Made by a program: the position numbers and the translations under genes. The notes under the pieces are model-generated. The model saw only the letters and a list, made by a program, of their open reading frames with translations, had not been told where the DNA came from and ran no database searches. A stretch of 64,000 nt of DNA from Roseococcus thiosulfatophilus (lineage in GTDB: Bacteria; Pseudomonadota; Alphaproteobacteria; Acetobacterales; Acetobacteraceae). The DNA lies in assembly GCF_017311575.1 (NCBI RefSeq), contig NZ_JAFFQY010000062.1:62001-126000 (forward strand), read 5' to 3'. This document shows positions 34,196 to 45,299 of the stretch, piece after piece. How positions within the stretch are numbered: the first letter of the stretch is position 1; the number at the start of each line of letters is the position of its first letter.

Positions 34196-35437
34196 TCACC
34201 AGGCGCCGCGCGTGTCCACCACGATCTTGTCCTTCACCACATCGTGATCCACCGTCAGGAAGGAGGCATGGTCCACCAGCAGAAGCAGAATGTTCGCGCG
34301 CTCGGTGGCGCGGTCGAAATCCCATAGTTTGAGGCCCAGTTTGGCGAGGTTCTCCGGCAGCGCGTTCACATGGGGCTCGACCACCAGCAGTTCGCCCACC
34401 TCCGCGCGGGCCAGTTCCTCCACGATGGTGACGGCCGGGCTTTCGCGCAGGTCGTCCACATCCGCCTTGTAGGAGAGGCCCAGGCAGGCGATCACGGGCT
34501 GCTTCAGCGTGGCCGCATGGCGGCGCACCTTGTCCACCACGAAGCCGGGCTTCGCTTCGTTCACCTCGCGCGCGGTGCGGATCAAGGGGCTGCGCTCAGG
34601 GTCGGCGGCCACGATGAACCACGGGTCCACCGCGATGCAGTGCCCGCCCACGCCGGGCCCGGGACGCAGGATGTCCACGCGCGGGTGCATGTTGGCCAGC
34701 CGGATCAGCTCCCACACATTGATGCGCAGCTTGTCGCAGATCATGCTGAGTTCGTTGGCGAAGGCGATGTTCACGTCGCGAAAGGCGTTCTCGGCCAGCT
34801 TTGCCATCTCGGCCGTGCGGGCATTCGTCAGGTGGATCTGCCCCTTGGCGAAGACGCGGTAGAGCAGCGTCGCGGCCTGGGCGCATTTGCGCGTCAGCCC
34901 GCCGATGATGCGGTCATTCTCCACCACCTCGCGCAGGATATGGCCGGGCAGCACGCGCTCCGGGCAATGGGCGATGCGGATGTCGGAAAGCTCGCCCGCC
35001 TGGTGCGGAAAGGTCAGGTCGGCGCGCGCGTCGGCGAGCCAGCGCGACAGCCGCTCCGTCGTGCCGATGGGCGAGGTGGATTCCAGGATGACCAGGTTGC
35101 CCCGCGCCAGCACGGGCGCGATGGCGCGCGCCGCGGCCTCGATATGCGAGGTGTCTGGCTCGTGCCCCGCCATGAAGGGGGTGGGCACGGCCAGGATGAA
35201 GGCATCGGCCGCTTCGGGCGTGAGCGCCGCGCGTAGCCGGCCCGCCTGCACCACCTGGCGCAGCAGCACGTCCAGCTCCGGCTCCACGATGTGCGGCTGG
35301 CCGCGGTTGATGCTCTCGACCGCGGCGGGCTTCACGTCCACACCCACCACGTCCAGGCCATTGTCGGCGAAGACGGCCGAGGTGGGCAGGCCGATATAAC
35401 CCATGCCCATGACGCAGACGCGGCTGAAGCGGGTCAT
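34196..35437 (-). CDS. wecC: UDP-N-acetyl-D-mannosamine dehydrogenase
   Basis: A 413-residue member of the UDP-glucose/GDP-mannose dehydrogenase family that oxidises UDP-ManNAc twice to UDP-ManNAcA. GMGYIGLPTSAVFA is the NAD site, PTPFMAG and ESTSPIGTTE are family blocks, and Cys267 in GPGVGGHCIAVDP is the catalytic thiol. The closest pattern is WecC rather than UDP-glucose dehydrogenase, helped by its partner wecB, which it overlaps by 4 bases. The product would feed a surface polysaccharide or enterobacterial-common-antigen-like glycan. The glycosyltransferases that use it are not adjacent. Confidence 0.92.
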   Translation of the reverse strand: MTRFSRVCVMGMGYIGLPTSAVFADNGLDVVGVDVKPAAVESINRGQPHIVEPELDVLLRQVVQAGRLRAALTPEAADAFILAVPTPFMAGHEPDTSHIEAAARAIAPVLARGNLVILESTSPIGTTERLSRWLADARADLTFPHQAGELSDIRIAHCPERVLPGHILREVVENDRIIGGLTRKCAQAATLLYRVFAKGQIHLTNARTAEMAKLAENAFRDVNIAFANELSMICDKLRINVWELIRLANMHPRVDILRPGPGVGGHCIAVDPWFIVAADPERSPLIRTAREVNEAKPGFVVDKVRRHAATLKQPVIACLGLSYKADVDDLRESPAVTIVEELARAEVGELLVVEPHVNALPENLAKLGLKLWDFDRATERANILLLLVDHASFLTVDHDVVKDKIVVDTRGAW

Positions 35438-36558
35438 GGGGCGTCTTGCTCCAGCAGGCGGGCCACGATGCGCCCGGCGGCGGCACCATCGCCGAAGGGG
35501 TTGCGGGCCTGGGCCATGGCGGCATGGGCGGCCGGGTCATCGAGCAGGCGCGTCGCGGCCGCGACCAGCACATCCTCGCTGGTGCCGACCAGCAGGGCCG
35601 TGCCGGCCGCGATGGCCTCCGGCCGTTCGGTCGTGTCGCGCGTGACCAGCACGGGCTTGCCCAGCCCCGGCGCCTCCTCCTGCACGCCGCCCGAATCCGT
35701 CACGATCAGGTGGGCGCGGCGCATGAGCTGCACGAAGGGCACGTAATCCTGCGGCGGAATGAGGTGGATGGAGGGGCTCTGCGCCAGCATGGCCTCGGCC
35801 ACCTCCCGCACCCGCGGGTTCGGATGGACCGGATAGACGATCTGCACATCGCCGCGGCGCGCCAGGGTGACGAGCGCGCGGCAAATGCGCGCGAGGCCGC
35901 CGTCGAAGCTCTCCCGCCGGTGGCCGGTGACAAGGATGAGGCGCCGGGCGGGGTCGAGCCAGGCAAAGTCCCGCGCGAAGCGGGCCGCCTGCCCCGGGTC
36001 CGCATCAAGTCGCGCGGCGACCTGGTGCAGCGCATCAATCACGGTGTTGCCGGTGACGAGGATGCGCCCTTCGGCAATCCCCTCGCGGCGGAGATTCGCC
36101 GCCGCGATCTCGGTGGGGGGGAAATGCAGCTGGGCGATCTGGCCGATGAGGCGGCGGTTCATCTCTTCCGGCCAGGGTGCCAGGATGTCGCCCGTCCGCA
36201 GCCCCGCCTCCACATGCGCCACGCGTGCATGGCGGTAGAAGGCGGCCAGGGCGGCGGCCAGGGCGGTGGTGGTGTCGCCCTGCACGATCACCCAATCCGG
36301 CCGCGCCTGGTCCATCACCGGGCCCAGCCCGTTCAGCACGGCGGTGGTGACATGGGTCAGGTCCTGGCCAGGCTTCATGATGTGGAGGTCATGGTCAGGC
36401 ACCAGGCCGAAGACCTCCAGGACCTGATCGAGCATCCGTCGGTGCTGGCCCGTGACGCACAGGAGCGATGAGACACCAGGTGCCGCGGCCAGCGCCTGCA
36501 CCACCGGGGCCAACTTGATCGCGTCGGGTCGGGTGCCGAGGATGGTCAGGACACGCAA
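35434..36558 (-). CDS. wecB: UDP-N-acetylglucosamine 2-epimerase
   Basis: A 374-residue non-hydrolysing epimerase that converts UDP-GlcNAc to UDP-ManNAc, the substrate of WecC. VEAGLRTGD, VTGHRRESFDGG, VTDSGGVQEEAPGLGKPVLV and TRDTTERPEAI are present in order. The N-terminal phosphate loop reads GTRPDAIK, with Asp where GTRPEAIK is usual. The start is TTG 36558: an in-frame TGA lies three codons upstream, and GGGAGGG stands about 11 bases before it. It is the first gene of the wecB-wecC pair, and its promoter must lie in the low-GC gap upstream. Confidence 0.92.
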   Translation of the reverse strand: MRVLTILGTRPDAIKLAPVVQALAAAPGVSSLLCVTGQHRRMLDQVLEVFGLVPDHDLHIMKPGQDLTHVTTAVLNGLGPVMDQARPDWVIVQGDTTTALAAALAAFYRHARVAHVEAGLRTGDILAPWPEEMNRRLIGQIAQLHFPPTEIAAANLRREGIAEGRILVTGNTVIDALHQVAARLDADPGQAARFARDFAWLDPARRLILVTGHRRESFDGGLARICRALVTLARRGDVQIVYPVHPNPRVREVAEAMLAQSPSIHLIPPQDYVPFVQLMRRAHLIVTDSGGVQEEAPGLGKPVLVTRDTTERPEAIAAGTALLVGTSEDVLVAAATRLLDDPAAHAAMAQARNPFGDGAAAGRIVARLLEQDAP

Positions 36559-36841
36559 GCGAACTCATCCCTCCCGTTCAGCCGGGCCCGCCGGTAACTC
36601 CATGCGAAAGTAATGGATATGCCGCGAGGTTCTCCATGGAAATTCGCACGATCAGAATTCGGCCGCGGGAGGTTCCGCCCTGGCTTCATGTGTATTGGGG
36701 TGACGAGAGAAGCGAAAGGTCTCATCGCTTCTTGCGACAGGACATGGAGGGTGCTGTGCCGCCGGTGGCCATGGCCAGCATGGGCACGGAAACCACCGGC
36801 CCGTCGCATGCGGTGACCATGGGTGTCGGCACATGTTGCCG

Positions 36842-36880
36842 GCAAAAAATTTGCATCAAACGGATTAATATGCTGCATAT
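36842..36880. promoter_or_regulatory. Pair of operator-like palindromes
   Basis: GCAAAAAATTTGC (36842-36854) and ATATGCTGCATAT (36868-36880) are perfect inverted repeats, 26 bases apart centre to centre. They lie roughly midway in the wecB/XRE gap. Such AT-rich dyads suit a helix-turn-helix dimer, for example the XRE protein encoded downstream or a MucR/Ros-type regulator. The protein is not identified. Confidence 0.4.
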
Positions 36881-37210
36881 AGCTCAATCCGCTTTCGTCC
36901 GGCGGTGGTTTCACCTCCCTGTTGGTCGTTGCGAGATCGGGCGAGTTGCGTCGAATTCGCATTTGCGCCGATTGCCACCAACCACGCATTTCGTTTATCG
37001 TCATTCCGGTCAACCACACCGAACAAAACGTAGCGGCTTCAGCGGCTCACTCGCAGCTCGCCTTCCAAAACCCAGCCGAATGGCCAGGCTTTCGAGTCAA
37101 TTTTCCTGCAATACGCCTCAAAAAATGGAACTCATTCGTGCATTTGGCGTAAAAGAGATAAAGTCTTTTGTGTTCCCGGCGGAGAGTATATTGTCATGCA
37201 TGAGGATGAT

Positions 37211-37238
37211 TTGGCTGCAACCGAACCTCCGATAGTTA
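37211..37238 (+). promoter_or_regulatory. Possible promoter of the XRE regulator gene
   Basis: TTGGCT (37211-37216) and TAGTTA (37233-37238) are 16 bases apart, about 95 bases before the ATG at 37332. The match is moderate and the AT-rich setting makes chance hits more likely. Confidence 0.3.
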
Positions 37239-37331
37239 CGTTGAACAGTGTATCGGCGTTTTCACCCTGATCCCGAATTGATTCCGTGTTTCACCCCCCA
37301 AATGCCTGTGCACGCGAAAGGGAGCATATTT

Positions 37332-37865
37332 ATGGGAATTCAGATGGACGGGCGCGCAAGTCTTGCTCCGGGCGGCACGATCACCGGAAAGACGGCGAGC
37401 AATTCCAGTGCCCCCGGACGCGAACCCCTGTCCCGCATCGAGGCCGAGGAGATGGACGCATCCGTACCAGCCCGCGTGCGCGCGCCCATGCCCAGCGACT
37501 CGGCGCTGGGCCGCAAGGTCCGTGAATTGCGCCGGTCCCGCGGGATGACGCAGAAGGAGCTGGCCAGCGCCGTCGGGGTGACCGGCGCGCAGCTGCACCG
37601 CTACGAGACCGGCGCCACCCGCGTGGCCGCCAGCCGCATGATCGCCATCGCGGAAGCCCTGGGGGTGCGGCCCGATGTGCTGTTGGAATCGGCGGCGCCG
37701 GAGCCCATGCCATCCATTTCCACCGAAGCCTCGACCGGCGAGGACCTCCTGGAGCTGATCCAGCTGTTCAGCGCCATCGGCGACCCGAAGAACCGCAATG
37801 CCATCCTGGCCGTGGCGCGGATGATGGCCTCCACCAACCCGACCGGCGGTGGCAACGGCGGCTGA
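37332..37865 (+). CDS. XRE-family helix-turn-helix regulator
   Basis: A 177-residue regulator. The first 55 residues are Ser/Ala-rich and probably disordered. An XRE/Cro-type HTH spans about 59-114, with LGRKVRELRRSRGMTQKELA and RYETGATRVAASRMIAIAEALGV as first and last helices. A short C-terminal segment (EDLLELIQLFSAI) may form a dimerisation helix. ATG 37332 has AAGGGAG 7 bases upstream; a GTG at 37248 would add 28 residues without a ribosome site. No ligand domain is visible. Its place beside wecBC and mdoGH suggests control of envelope glycans, which is inference. Confidence 0.87.
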   Translation: MGIQMDGRASLAPGGTITGKTASNSSAPGREPLSRIEAEEMDASVPARVRAPMPSDSALGRKVRELRRSRGMTQKELASAVGVTGAQLHRYETGATRVAASRMIAIAEALGVRPDVLLESAAPEPMPSISTEASTGEDLLELIQLFSAIGDPKNRNAILAVARMMASTNPTGGGNGG

Positions 37866-37877
37866 ACACAGGAAGAA

Positions 37878-37905
37878 GGGCCAGGGAACACAAGCCCCCT
37901 GGCCC
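37878..37905. terminator. Bidirectional terminator-like hairpin
   Basis: GGGCCAGGG (37878-37886) pairs perfectly with CCCTGGCCC (37897-37905) around a 10-base loop. It lies in the 48-base gap between the convergent XRE and PRC-barrel genes, 12 bases after one stop and 8 from the other. No T-run flanks it. Confidence 0.65.
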
Positions 37906-37913
37906 AGATCGGA

Positions 37914-38351
37914 TCAGATCCGGCCGCTGCCGCCCAGCGTGCGCGTCGCGGTGCCGGGCGAGACATAGTGGCGGTCCACCGCCCCACGCCAGCCGGTGTC
38001 GCCCCAGCCCGCTTCGTCATAGGACTCGTAGCTCGGCGCACCGGTCAGCTGCGCTTCGGTGAGCGAGGTCACATACCCGTCCTGCCCAGGCACATAGGTC
38101 AGTTCGGACCAGGGGATCGGGTAGTAGCGCGAACCGAGGCCCAGGAAGCCACCGAAGGTCAGCACCGCATAGGCGACCTTTCCATCCTCCTTGCCGATCA
38201 TCACGCTGTGGATCGAGCCGAGATGCTGGCGGTTCGGGTCATAAACGCTCGTCCCCTCGATCTTGTAGGAGGAGATCAGCGTGTAGGTTTCGTCGCGCGC
38301 CACGTCGCCGTCCGAGGCGCCGGGGGTCGTGCTGCGATAGTTGTCGCTCAT
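37914..38351 (-). CDS. PRC-barrel domain protein
   Basis: A 145-residue cytoplasmic protein with one PRC-barrel, about residues 25-105: SYKIEGTSVYDPNRQHLGSIHSVMIGK, of which YDPNRQHLGSIHS is the core, then VLTFGGFLGLGSRYYPIPWSEL. PRC-barrels occur in photosynthetic reaction-centre H subunits, RimM and many alphaproteobacterial stress-related proteins, where they act as small binding modules. The stand-alone form has no assigned function. The ATG 38351 is preceded by CGGAGAAAAC. The gene lies 31 bases after mdoH on the same strand and could be carried on its message. Confidence 0.87.
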   Translation of the reverse strand: MSDNYRSTTPGASDGDVARDETYTLISSYKIEGTSVYDPNRQHLGSIHSVMIGKEDGKVAYAVLTFGGFLGLGSRYYPIPWSELTYVPGQDGYVTSLTEAQLTGAPSYESYDEAGWGDTGWRGAVDRHYVSPGTATRTLGGSGRI

Positions 38352-38382
38352 GGCGTTTTCTCCGTTATGTATCACTGTCGGA

Positions 38383-40236
38383 TCAACGCTCTGAGGCCAG
38401 CCGGGTTGCCTCCGCGAGCCGCAGGACAGGCGTCGGCCGGGCCTCCGGCGGCGTCTCCAGCAAAGCCCGAGCTGCCCTTCCCGCCTCGCCCGAGGTCCAT
38501 CCGACGAGCACGGGCGCCAGGAGCAGCCCCGCCAGCACCGGCGACATCCAGGCCGCCACCATGGGCTCCATGGTATAGGCGGTGGCGAAGAGGACCAGGC
38601 CCAGCGCCACATGCCCGCGTGAGAAGCGCAGGCCCTCGCGCCAGGCCCAGGCGCCGGCATCACGCCGCTGCGGCTCCCACCCGCTGTCGCGCCCCCGCAG
38701 GATGGCCCAGAGCTGGCGGATCTGCGTGACCATCGTGATGGGCGAGAGCAGCGCCGAGAGGATGATCTCGAAGACCAGCCCGCCCAGCAGGCGCAACTGC
38801 CCGCCGATGCGCCGCGGCCCCTCGGGCGAGAGCGCGAAGGCCACCGCCCCCATGACCTTGGGCGCCAGTAGCAGCGCCATGGTGCCGGCGAAGACGGCGA
38901 GCGCCCGTTCGGCATCAATCACCGGCCATTGCGGGAAGAGCACCGGGGTCGCGGGGAAGTATTCCGGCCGCACGAAGCGCGCCTGCACGCCCACCAGCAG
39001 CGCGATCAGCAGGAAGGCCAGCCAGAGCGGCGCGCTGACATAGGCGAAGATGCCCTGCGCCATGTGCAGCCGGCTGACCGGGTGCAGCCCCGGCGCGCCG
39101 ATTACGGCCGCGTGCTGGAGATTGCCCTGGCACCAGCGCCGGTCGCGCACGCAGAGGTCGGGCAAGGTGGGCGGCCCCTCCTCCCAGCTGCCGCCCAGGG
39201 CGGGGTCGAAAACCACCTGCCAGCCGGCGCGGCGCAGCAGCGCGGCCTCGACGAAGTCATGGCTCATGATCTGCCCGCCGAAGGGCTTGCGGCCGGGCAG
39301 CTCGGGCAGGCCCGCGGCCTCGGCGAAGGCGCGGGTGCGGATCATGGCGTTGTGGCCCCAGTAATTGCCCTCCGCCCCCGTCCACCAGGCGAGGCCATGC
39401 GCCAGGGTCGGCCCATAGACATGCCCCGCGAATTGCTGGAGGCGCGCGAAGAGCGTCCGCCCCCCATGCAGCATGGGCAGCGTCTGGAGCAGGCCCATGC
39501 GCGGCTCGGCCTCCATGCGGGCCGCCATGGCGACCAGCGTCTCGGCCTCCATCAGGCTGTCGGCGTCGAGGATGAGGAACTGGCCATAGGCATCGCCGAA
39601 GCGCCGCACCCATTCGGCGATGTTGCCGGCCTTGCGATGGGTGTTTTCCTCGCGGCAGCGGAAATAGACCGCCGCGCCGGGCAATTCGCGCAGGCGCCGT
39701 GCCGCGCCCCACTCCGCCTGGCGCGCCGCGGGGTCGCGCGTGTCGCTCAGGATGAAGATGTCGAAGAGGTGCGCCACCCCTGCCTGGTCGAGCGAGGCGC
39801 GCAGCGCGGTCAGCGCCACCTCCATGCGCGGCACCGGCTCATTGTAGATGGGCATCAGCAGCGCGGTGCGCCCGCGCGGCGGGGCTTCGGGCCGCGCCGT
39901 CCGGGGCCGGTGCAGCATGACCAGGAAGCCGGCCAGCGCGCTGGTGAAGGACAGCGCGATCCAGAAGAACAGCATCCCGAACAGCGCCGTCATGATGGCA
40001 CCCAGCGAAGTCCAGCGCGCATCGTCCAGCACCTCCCACATCTCGTGGATGGCGAAGACGGTCAGGATGATGGTGCTGCCGAACACCAGGGCGCGACGCA
40101 GGCCGATGCGGATGTCGCCCCTTTTCTGATGACTGGGGGCTGGCGGCGCCTCCGGCCGCCGTGCCAGCGGGTGCACCGGCATGGCGAGGGGCGCCTCGGG
40201 CGGCAGCGCCTCCGCGCGGGCGATCAGGCCGTCCAC
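38383..40236 (-). CDS. mdoH: Glucan biosynthesis glucosyltransferase H
   Basis: A 617-residue inner-membrane family 2 glycosyltransferase that builds the beta-1,2-glucan backbone of osmoregulated periplasmic glucans from UDP-glucose. Several membrane segments (about 65-90, 100-125 and five or so after 400) flank a cytoplasmic catalytic domain with LMPIYNEPVPR, DADSLMEAET (DxD), SHDFVEAALLRRAGW and RDRRWCQGN (the Q/RxxRW region). I place the start at GTG 40236, overlapping mdoG by 13 bases, because homologues begin with a segment like ARAEALPPEAPLAMP; ATG 40182 is an alternative. It forms an operon with mdoG. Confidence 0.9.
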   Translation of the reverse strand: MDGLIARAEALPPEAPLAMPVHPLARRPEAPPAPSHQKRGDIRIGLRRALVFGSTIILTVFAIHEMWEVLDDARWTSLGAIMTALFGMLFFWIALSFTSALAGFLVMLHRPRTARPEAPPRGRTALLMPIYNEPVPRMEVALTALRASLDQAGVAHLFDIFILSDTRDPAARQAEWGAARRLRELPGAAVYFRCREENTHRKAGNIAEWVRRFGDAYGQFLILDADSLMEAETLVAMAARMEAEPRMGLLQTLPMLHGGRTLFARLQQFAGHVYGPTLAHGLAWWTGAEGNYWGHNAMIRTRAFAEAAGLPELPGRKPFGGQIMSHDFVEAALLRRAGWQVVFDPALGGSWEEGPPTLPDLCVRDRRWCQGNLQHAAVIGAPGLHPVSRLHMAQGIFAYVSAPLWLAFLLIALLVGVQARFVRPEYFPATPVLFPQWPVIDAERALAVFAGTMALLLAPKVMGAVAFALSPEGPRRIGGQLRLLGGLVFEIILSALLSPITMVTQIRQLWAILRGRDSGWEPQRRDAGAWAWREGLRFSRGHVALGLVLFATAYTMEPMVAAWMSPVLAGLLLAPVLVGWTSGEAGRAARALLETPPEARPTPVLRLAEATRLASER

Positions 40237-41744
40237 CGGTAGAGCCAAGTCTCGGAGAGCGCCGTCTCGCCCCGGAGCAGCTTCACGCGCAGCTCGACCA
40301 GTGAGGCGCGGCCAGGCTCCATCACGAAGGCGAGGCGCCAGCCGCGCGTTTCGGGATTGGGCTGCAGCACAATGTCGCGCACGCGCCCGGGGCTGGACTC
40401 CACCATGACTTCGGGCGGCTCGTCGGCACTGGCGCCCAGCGGGGCGAGCGGCGTGGTGTCGAGCACGAAGCGGCGCGCGCCATTCCCCGCATCCGCCATG
40501 CGGGTGGAGGCGAAGCGCAGCACCGAGGCGTCGTCCGAGCGGCCGCGCCAATGCAGGCGGTAATGGAACTCCGCGGCCTGGCCGGCGATGAGGCCGGCCT
40601 GCGGCGCCCAGGCGGCGTAGATGTTGTCGTGAATCTCCGACCGTGTCGGGATTTCCACGAGATGCACCTCGCCCGGGCCCCAATTGCCCAGCGGCTCCAC
40701 CCAGAGGTCGGGCCGCGTGTGGTAGCGCGCCTCCAGGTCCTGGTAGTCGGCGAAGCCACGGCGGCGCTGGATCAGCCCGAAGCCCCGCGGCCCTTCATCG
40801 CGGAAGCCGCTGCCCTGCAGGGTGCCGGGGTTGGTGAGCGGCCGCCAGAGCTGCTCGCCATGGCTGGTGCGGACCATCAGCCCGTCGCTGTCATGCACGG
40901 CAGGGCGGAAATCCATCCCGCCGCCCGGCGCGTGCGGGCCGAAGAAGAACATGCTGGTCCCGGGCGCGATGCCCACGCGCGGCAGGTCGCGCCGGGGGAA
41001 GAGGGTGGCGCGCACCTGCATCAGCGTGGTGTCGCCGGGCATGATGTCGAAGACATAGGCGCCGGTGACGTTGTCGCTCTCCAGCAGCGCATGGACGCGG
41101 ATGGAGCTGGCATGCGGCGCCGGCCGCTCGATCCAGAACTCGGTGAAGGCCGGGAATTCCTCGCCGGCGGCCGAGGCGGTGCCGATGGCAAGCCCGCGCG
41201 CGGAAATGCCGTAATCCTGCCCACGCCCCACCGCGCGGAAGTAGCTGGCGCCCAGGAACACGCAGACCTCGTCGAAATGGTCGGGGCGGTTGAGGCGCGC
41301 CAGCAGGCGGAAGCCCGCGAAGCCGAGATCCTCATTCTCGGCGGGGGCCTCGACGCCCTCGAAGCGGAATTGCGACGCCTGGTAGGGAATGGGCCGGATC
41401 TCCTCCCCCACCACCTCGTGCAGCAGCACCTTCTCGCGGAACAGGAAGCCGCGATGATGGGGCTGGAGCTGGAAGGACAGGCCATCGGCACGCCACAGCG
41501 CCTGCTCGGCGTCGAAATGCAGGCGCCGGTAGCCGTCATAGTCGAGATCGGCGAAGCGGCGCGGCAGGTCCGCCTGGCGCGGGCGCGGGGCGCGGGTGGC
41601 CAGGTCACGCGCCAGCGCCGTCACCTTGTCGGCGCTGAACGGGGCGGTGACGGCGGGAGGGGGCGATGTCTGTGCCACAGGGCTCGCGGCGAAGGGCGTG
41701 ACGAGCAGCGGGCCAGCGCCCAGGAGAAGCGTGCGACGTTGCAT
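40224..41744 (-). CDS. mdoG: Periplasmic glucan biosynthesis protein MdoG/OpgG
   Basis: A 506-residue exported protein that helps make or branch osmoregulated periplasmic glucans. The N-terminus [21 protein letters not shown] is a twin-arginine signal. The MdoG domain fills the rest: [41 protein letters not shown] (core ARGLAIGTA), FFFGPH and VVEIP-like [15 protein letters not shown] are conserved. It could also be called OpgD, as the two are paralogues; a single copy beside mdoH favours OpgG. The start lies 146 bases from the divergent uvrB gene. A cell with these glucans is adapted to low osmolarity. Confidence 0.9.
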   Translation of the reverse strand: MQRRTLLLGAGPLLVTPFAASPVAQTSPPPAVTAPFSADKVTALARDLATRAPRPRQADLPRRFADLDYDGYRRLHFDAEQALWRADGLSFQLQPHHRGFLFREKVLLHEVVGEEIRPIPYQASQFRFEGVEAPAENEDLGFAGFRLLARLNRPDHFDEVCVFLGASYFRAVGRGQDYGISARGLAIGTASAAGEEFPAFTEFWIERPAPHASSIRVHALLESDNVTGAYVFDIMPGDTTLMQVRATLFPRRDLPRVGIAPGTSMFFFGPHAPGGGMDFRPAVHDSDGLMVRTSHGEQLWRPLTNPGTLQGSGFRDEGPRGFGLIQRRRGFADYQDLEARYHTRPDLWVEPLGNWGPGEVHLVEIPTRSEIHDNIYAAWAPQAGLIAGQAAEFHYRLHWRGRSDDASVLRFASTRMADAGNGARRFVLDTTPLAPLGASADEPPEVMVESSPGRVRDIVLQPNPETRGWRLAFVMEPGRASLVELRVKLLRGETALSETWLYRWTA

Positions 41745-41890
41745 GGCTCAAGCGGGACGGGGCATGGCGGGGTTCCTTAGGCGCCGCGGGCCAGCTCAAG
41801 CTCCAGCCCCCGGCACGCCCTGAACGCCCCTTGTGCCCACAGGTTGCACTGCGACATGACTTGGCCCTTTCGTGGGCGCGCCCCATATCC

Positions 41891-44106
<2,216 letters not shown>

Positions 44107-44110
<4 letters not shown>

Positions 44111-44454
44111 CCCGAGACGTCCAGCAGCTCCACGTCAAAGACCAGCGTGGCATTGGGCGGGATCACGCCGCCGGCGCCGCGCGCGCCATAGCCCATCTCG
44201 GGCGGGATGGTCAGGCGGCGCTGGCCGCCCACGCGCATGCCGGCCACGCCGCGGTCCCAGCCCGCGATGACGCGGCCTTCGCCCAGGGTGAAGCTGAAGG
44301 GCACGCCGCGGTTGAAGCTGCTGTCGAACTTCGCACCCTTGTTGTCCTCGGCCGAGGCGTCGAACAGCCAGCCCGTGTAGTGGACCGACACTTCCTTGCC
44401 GGCCAGCGCCATGGCGCCCTCGCCCTTCACCAGATCGTCCATCTTCAGCGTCAT
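44107..44454 (-). CDS. FKBP-type peptidyl-prolyl cis-trans isomerase
   Basis: A 115-residue single-domain FKBP that speeds proline isomerisation in folding proteins. [32 protein letters not shown] (core GVPFSFTLG), [24 protein letters not shown] (core GWDRGVAGM) and [16 protein letters not shown] are the usual FKBP elements, with the active-site aromatic residues kept. There is no signal peptide, so it is cytoplasmic. Its TAG stop and the convergent uvrB TAG stop are read from opposite strands of one CTAG at 44107-44110. Confidence 0.93.
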
Positions 44455-44549
44455 CTCGAAGCCTTTTCGCGAGGATTACGGGGCGGGGATAGCGCGGGGC
44501 GGCGCCGGGGTCATCCCCGCCTCCGATCCGTCCCGGCTTGCCGGGGCGG

Positions 44550-45296
44550 TCAACCGGCCGCGCACAGCTTCTCGGCGCCGATCAGGAATTCGCGGTTGCC
44601 CTCGGGCCCCAGCAGCGGCGAGGGCTCCACGCCGCGCACCACCCAGCCCGACTGCGTGGCCCACCAGGCGGCGATCTCGGCGCAGACGGCCTCATGCACC
44701 GCGGCGTCGCGCACCACGCCGCCCTTGGCGATGGCCGGCCCCACCTCGAATTGCGGCTTGATCAGCGCCACCGCCCAGGCGCCGGGCGCGCAGAGGGCCA
44801 TGGCCGCCGGCAGCACCACGCGCAGCCCGATGAAACTGGCATCGCAGACCAGCGCGGTGACGGGCTCGGGGATGTCCTCGGCCGTCAGGTGCCGCGCGTT
44901 CACCCGTTCCTTCACCACCACGCGCGGGTCGTTCCGCAGCTTCCAGGCGAGCTGGCCATGCCCCACATCCACCGCATAGACCCGCGCCGCGCCATGGTGC
45001 AGCAGCACATCGGTGAAGCCGCCGGTGGAGGCGCCCACATCCAGGGCCACCCGCCCCGTCGCGTCGAAGCCGAAATGCGCGATTCCGTGCGCCAGCTTCA
45101 CACCGCCGCGCGAGACCCAGGGGTGATCCTGCCCGCGCAGCTCCAGCGGGCGGCCCTCGGCGATGGTCTCGCCCGGCTTGTTGATGCGGGCCTCGCCCGA
45201 ATAGACGAGGCCGGCCATGATCAGCGCCTGGGCGCGGGTGCGGCTTTCGGCAAGCCCGCGCTCCACCAGCGCCACATCGGCGCGCTGCTTGGCCAA
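44550..45296 (-). CDS. tlyA: TlyA-family rRNA 2'-O-methyltransferase/hemolysin
   Basis: A 248-residue protein with an N-terminal S4 RNA-binding domain (KQRADVALVERGLAESRTRAQALI, core LVERGLAESR) and an FtsJ-like methyltransferase domain with LDVGASTGGFTDVLL as SAM motif I and LIKPQFEVG as catalytic Lys block. TlyA homologues 2'-O-methylate 16S and 23S rRNA and affect capreomycin sensitivity. The start is TTG 45296, only 3 bases past the dxs stop, where the family begins with MAKQRAD. It ends the xseB-ispA-dxs-tlyA run, a conserved order. Confidence 0.92.
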   Translation of the reverse strand: MAKQRADVALVERGLAESRTRAQALIMAGLVYSGEARINKPGETIAEGRPLELRGQDHPWVSRGGVKLAHGIAHFGFDATGRVALDVGASTGGFTDVLLHHGAARVYAVDVGHGQLAWKLRNDPRVVVKERVNARHLTAEDIPEPVTALVCDASFIGLRVVLPAAMALCAPGAWAVALIKPQFEVGPAIAKGGVVRDAAVHEAVCAEIAAWWATQSGWVVRGVEPSPLLGPEGNREFLIGAEKLCAAG

Positions 45297-45299
45297 GTC

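Larger units (their letters stand above)
36559..37331. other. 773-base low-GC intergenic region with palindromes, no convincing gene
   Basis: Between wecB (minus) and the XRE regulator (plus). From about 36600, and most clearly from 36837 to 37330, A and T are far more common than elsewhere in the window. Short open frames exist on both strands (up to 199 codons at 36636-37235), but none shows a recognisable family, ribosome site plus codon bias, or hydrophobic pattern. Two palindromes stand out: GCAAA-AAA-TTTGC (36842-36854) and ATATGC-T-GCATAT (36868-36880). I read it as a double regulatory region for the two divergent genes. Confidence 0.6.

Noticed and set aside
36546-37019. 157-codon minus-strand frame upstream of wecB
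   Set aside because: Overlaps the wecB start in another frame and shows no family resemblance or coding bias.
36636-37235. 199-codon plus-strand frame in the low-GC gap
   Set aside because: No recognisable motif, weak ribosome site, no transmembrane or signal pattern, and it runs across the palindromes; frames of this size arise by chance.
41745-41890. LexA box in the mdoG/uvrB gap
   Set aside because: No GTTC-N7-GTTC or GAAC-N7-GAAC pair was found, so SOS control of uvrB is not supported.
44532-44545. CCCGGC-TT-GCCGGG as terminator after tlyA
   Set aside because: Six-base stem with a two-base loop is sterically poor and has no T-run; short GC dyads are frequent by chance here.
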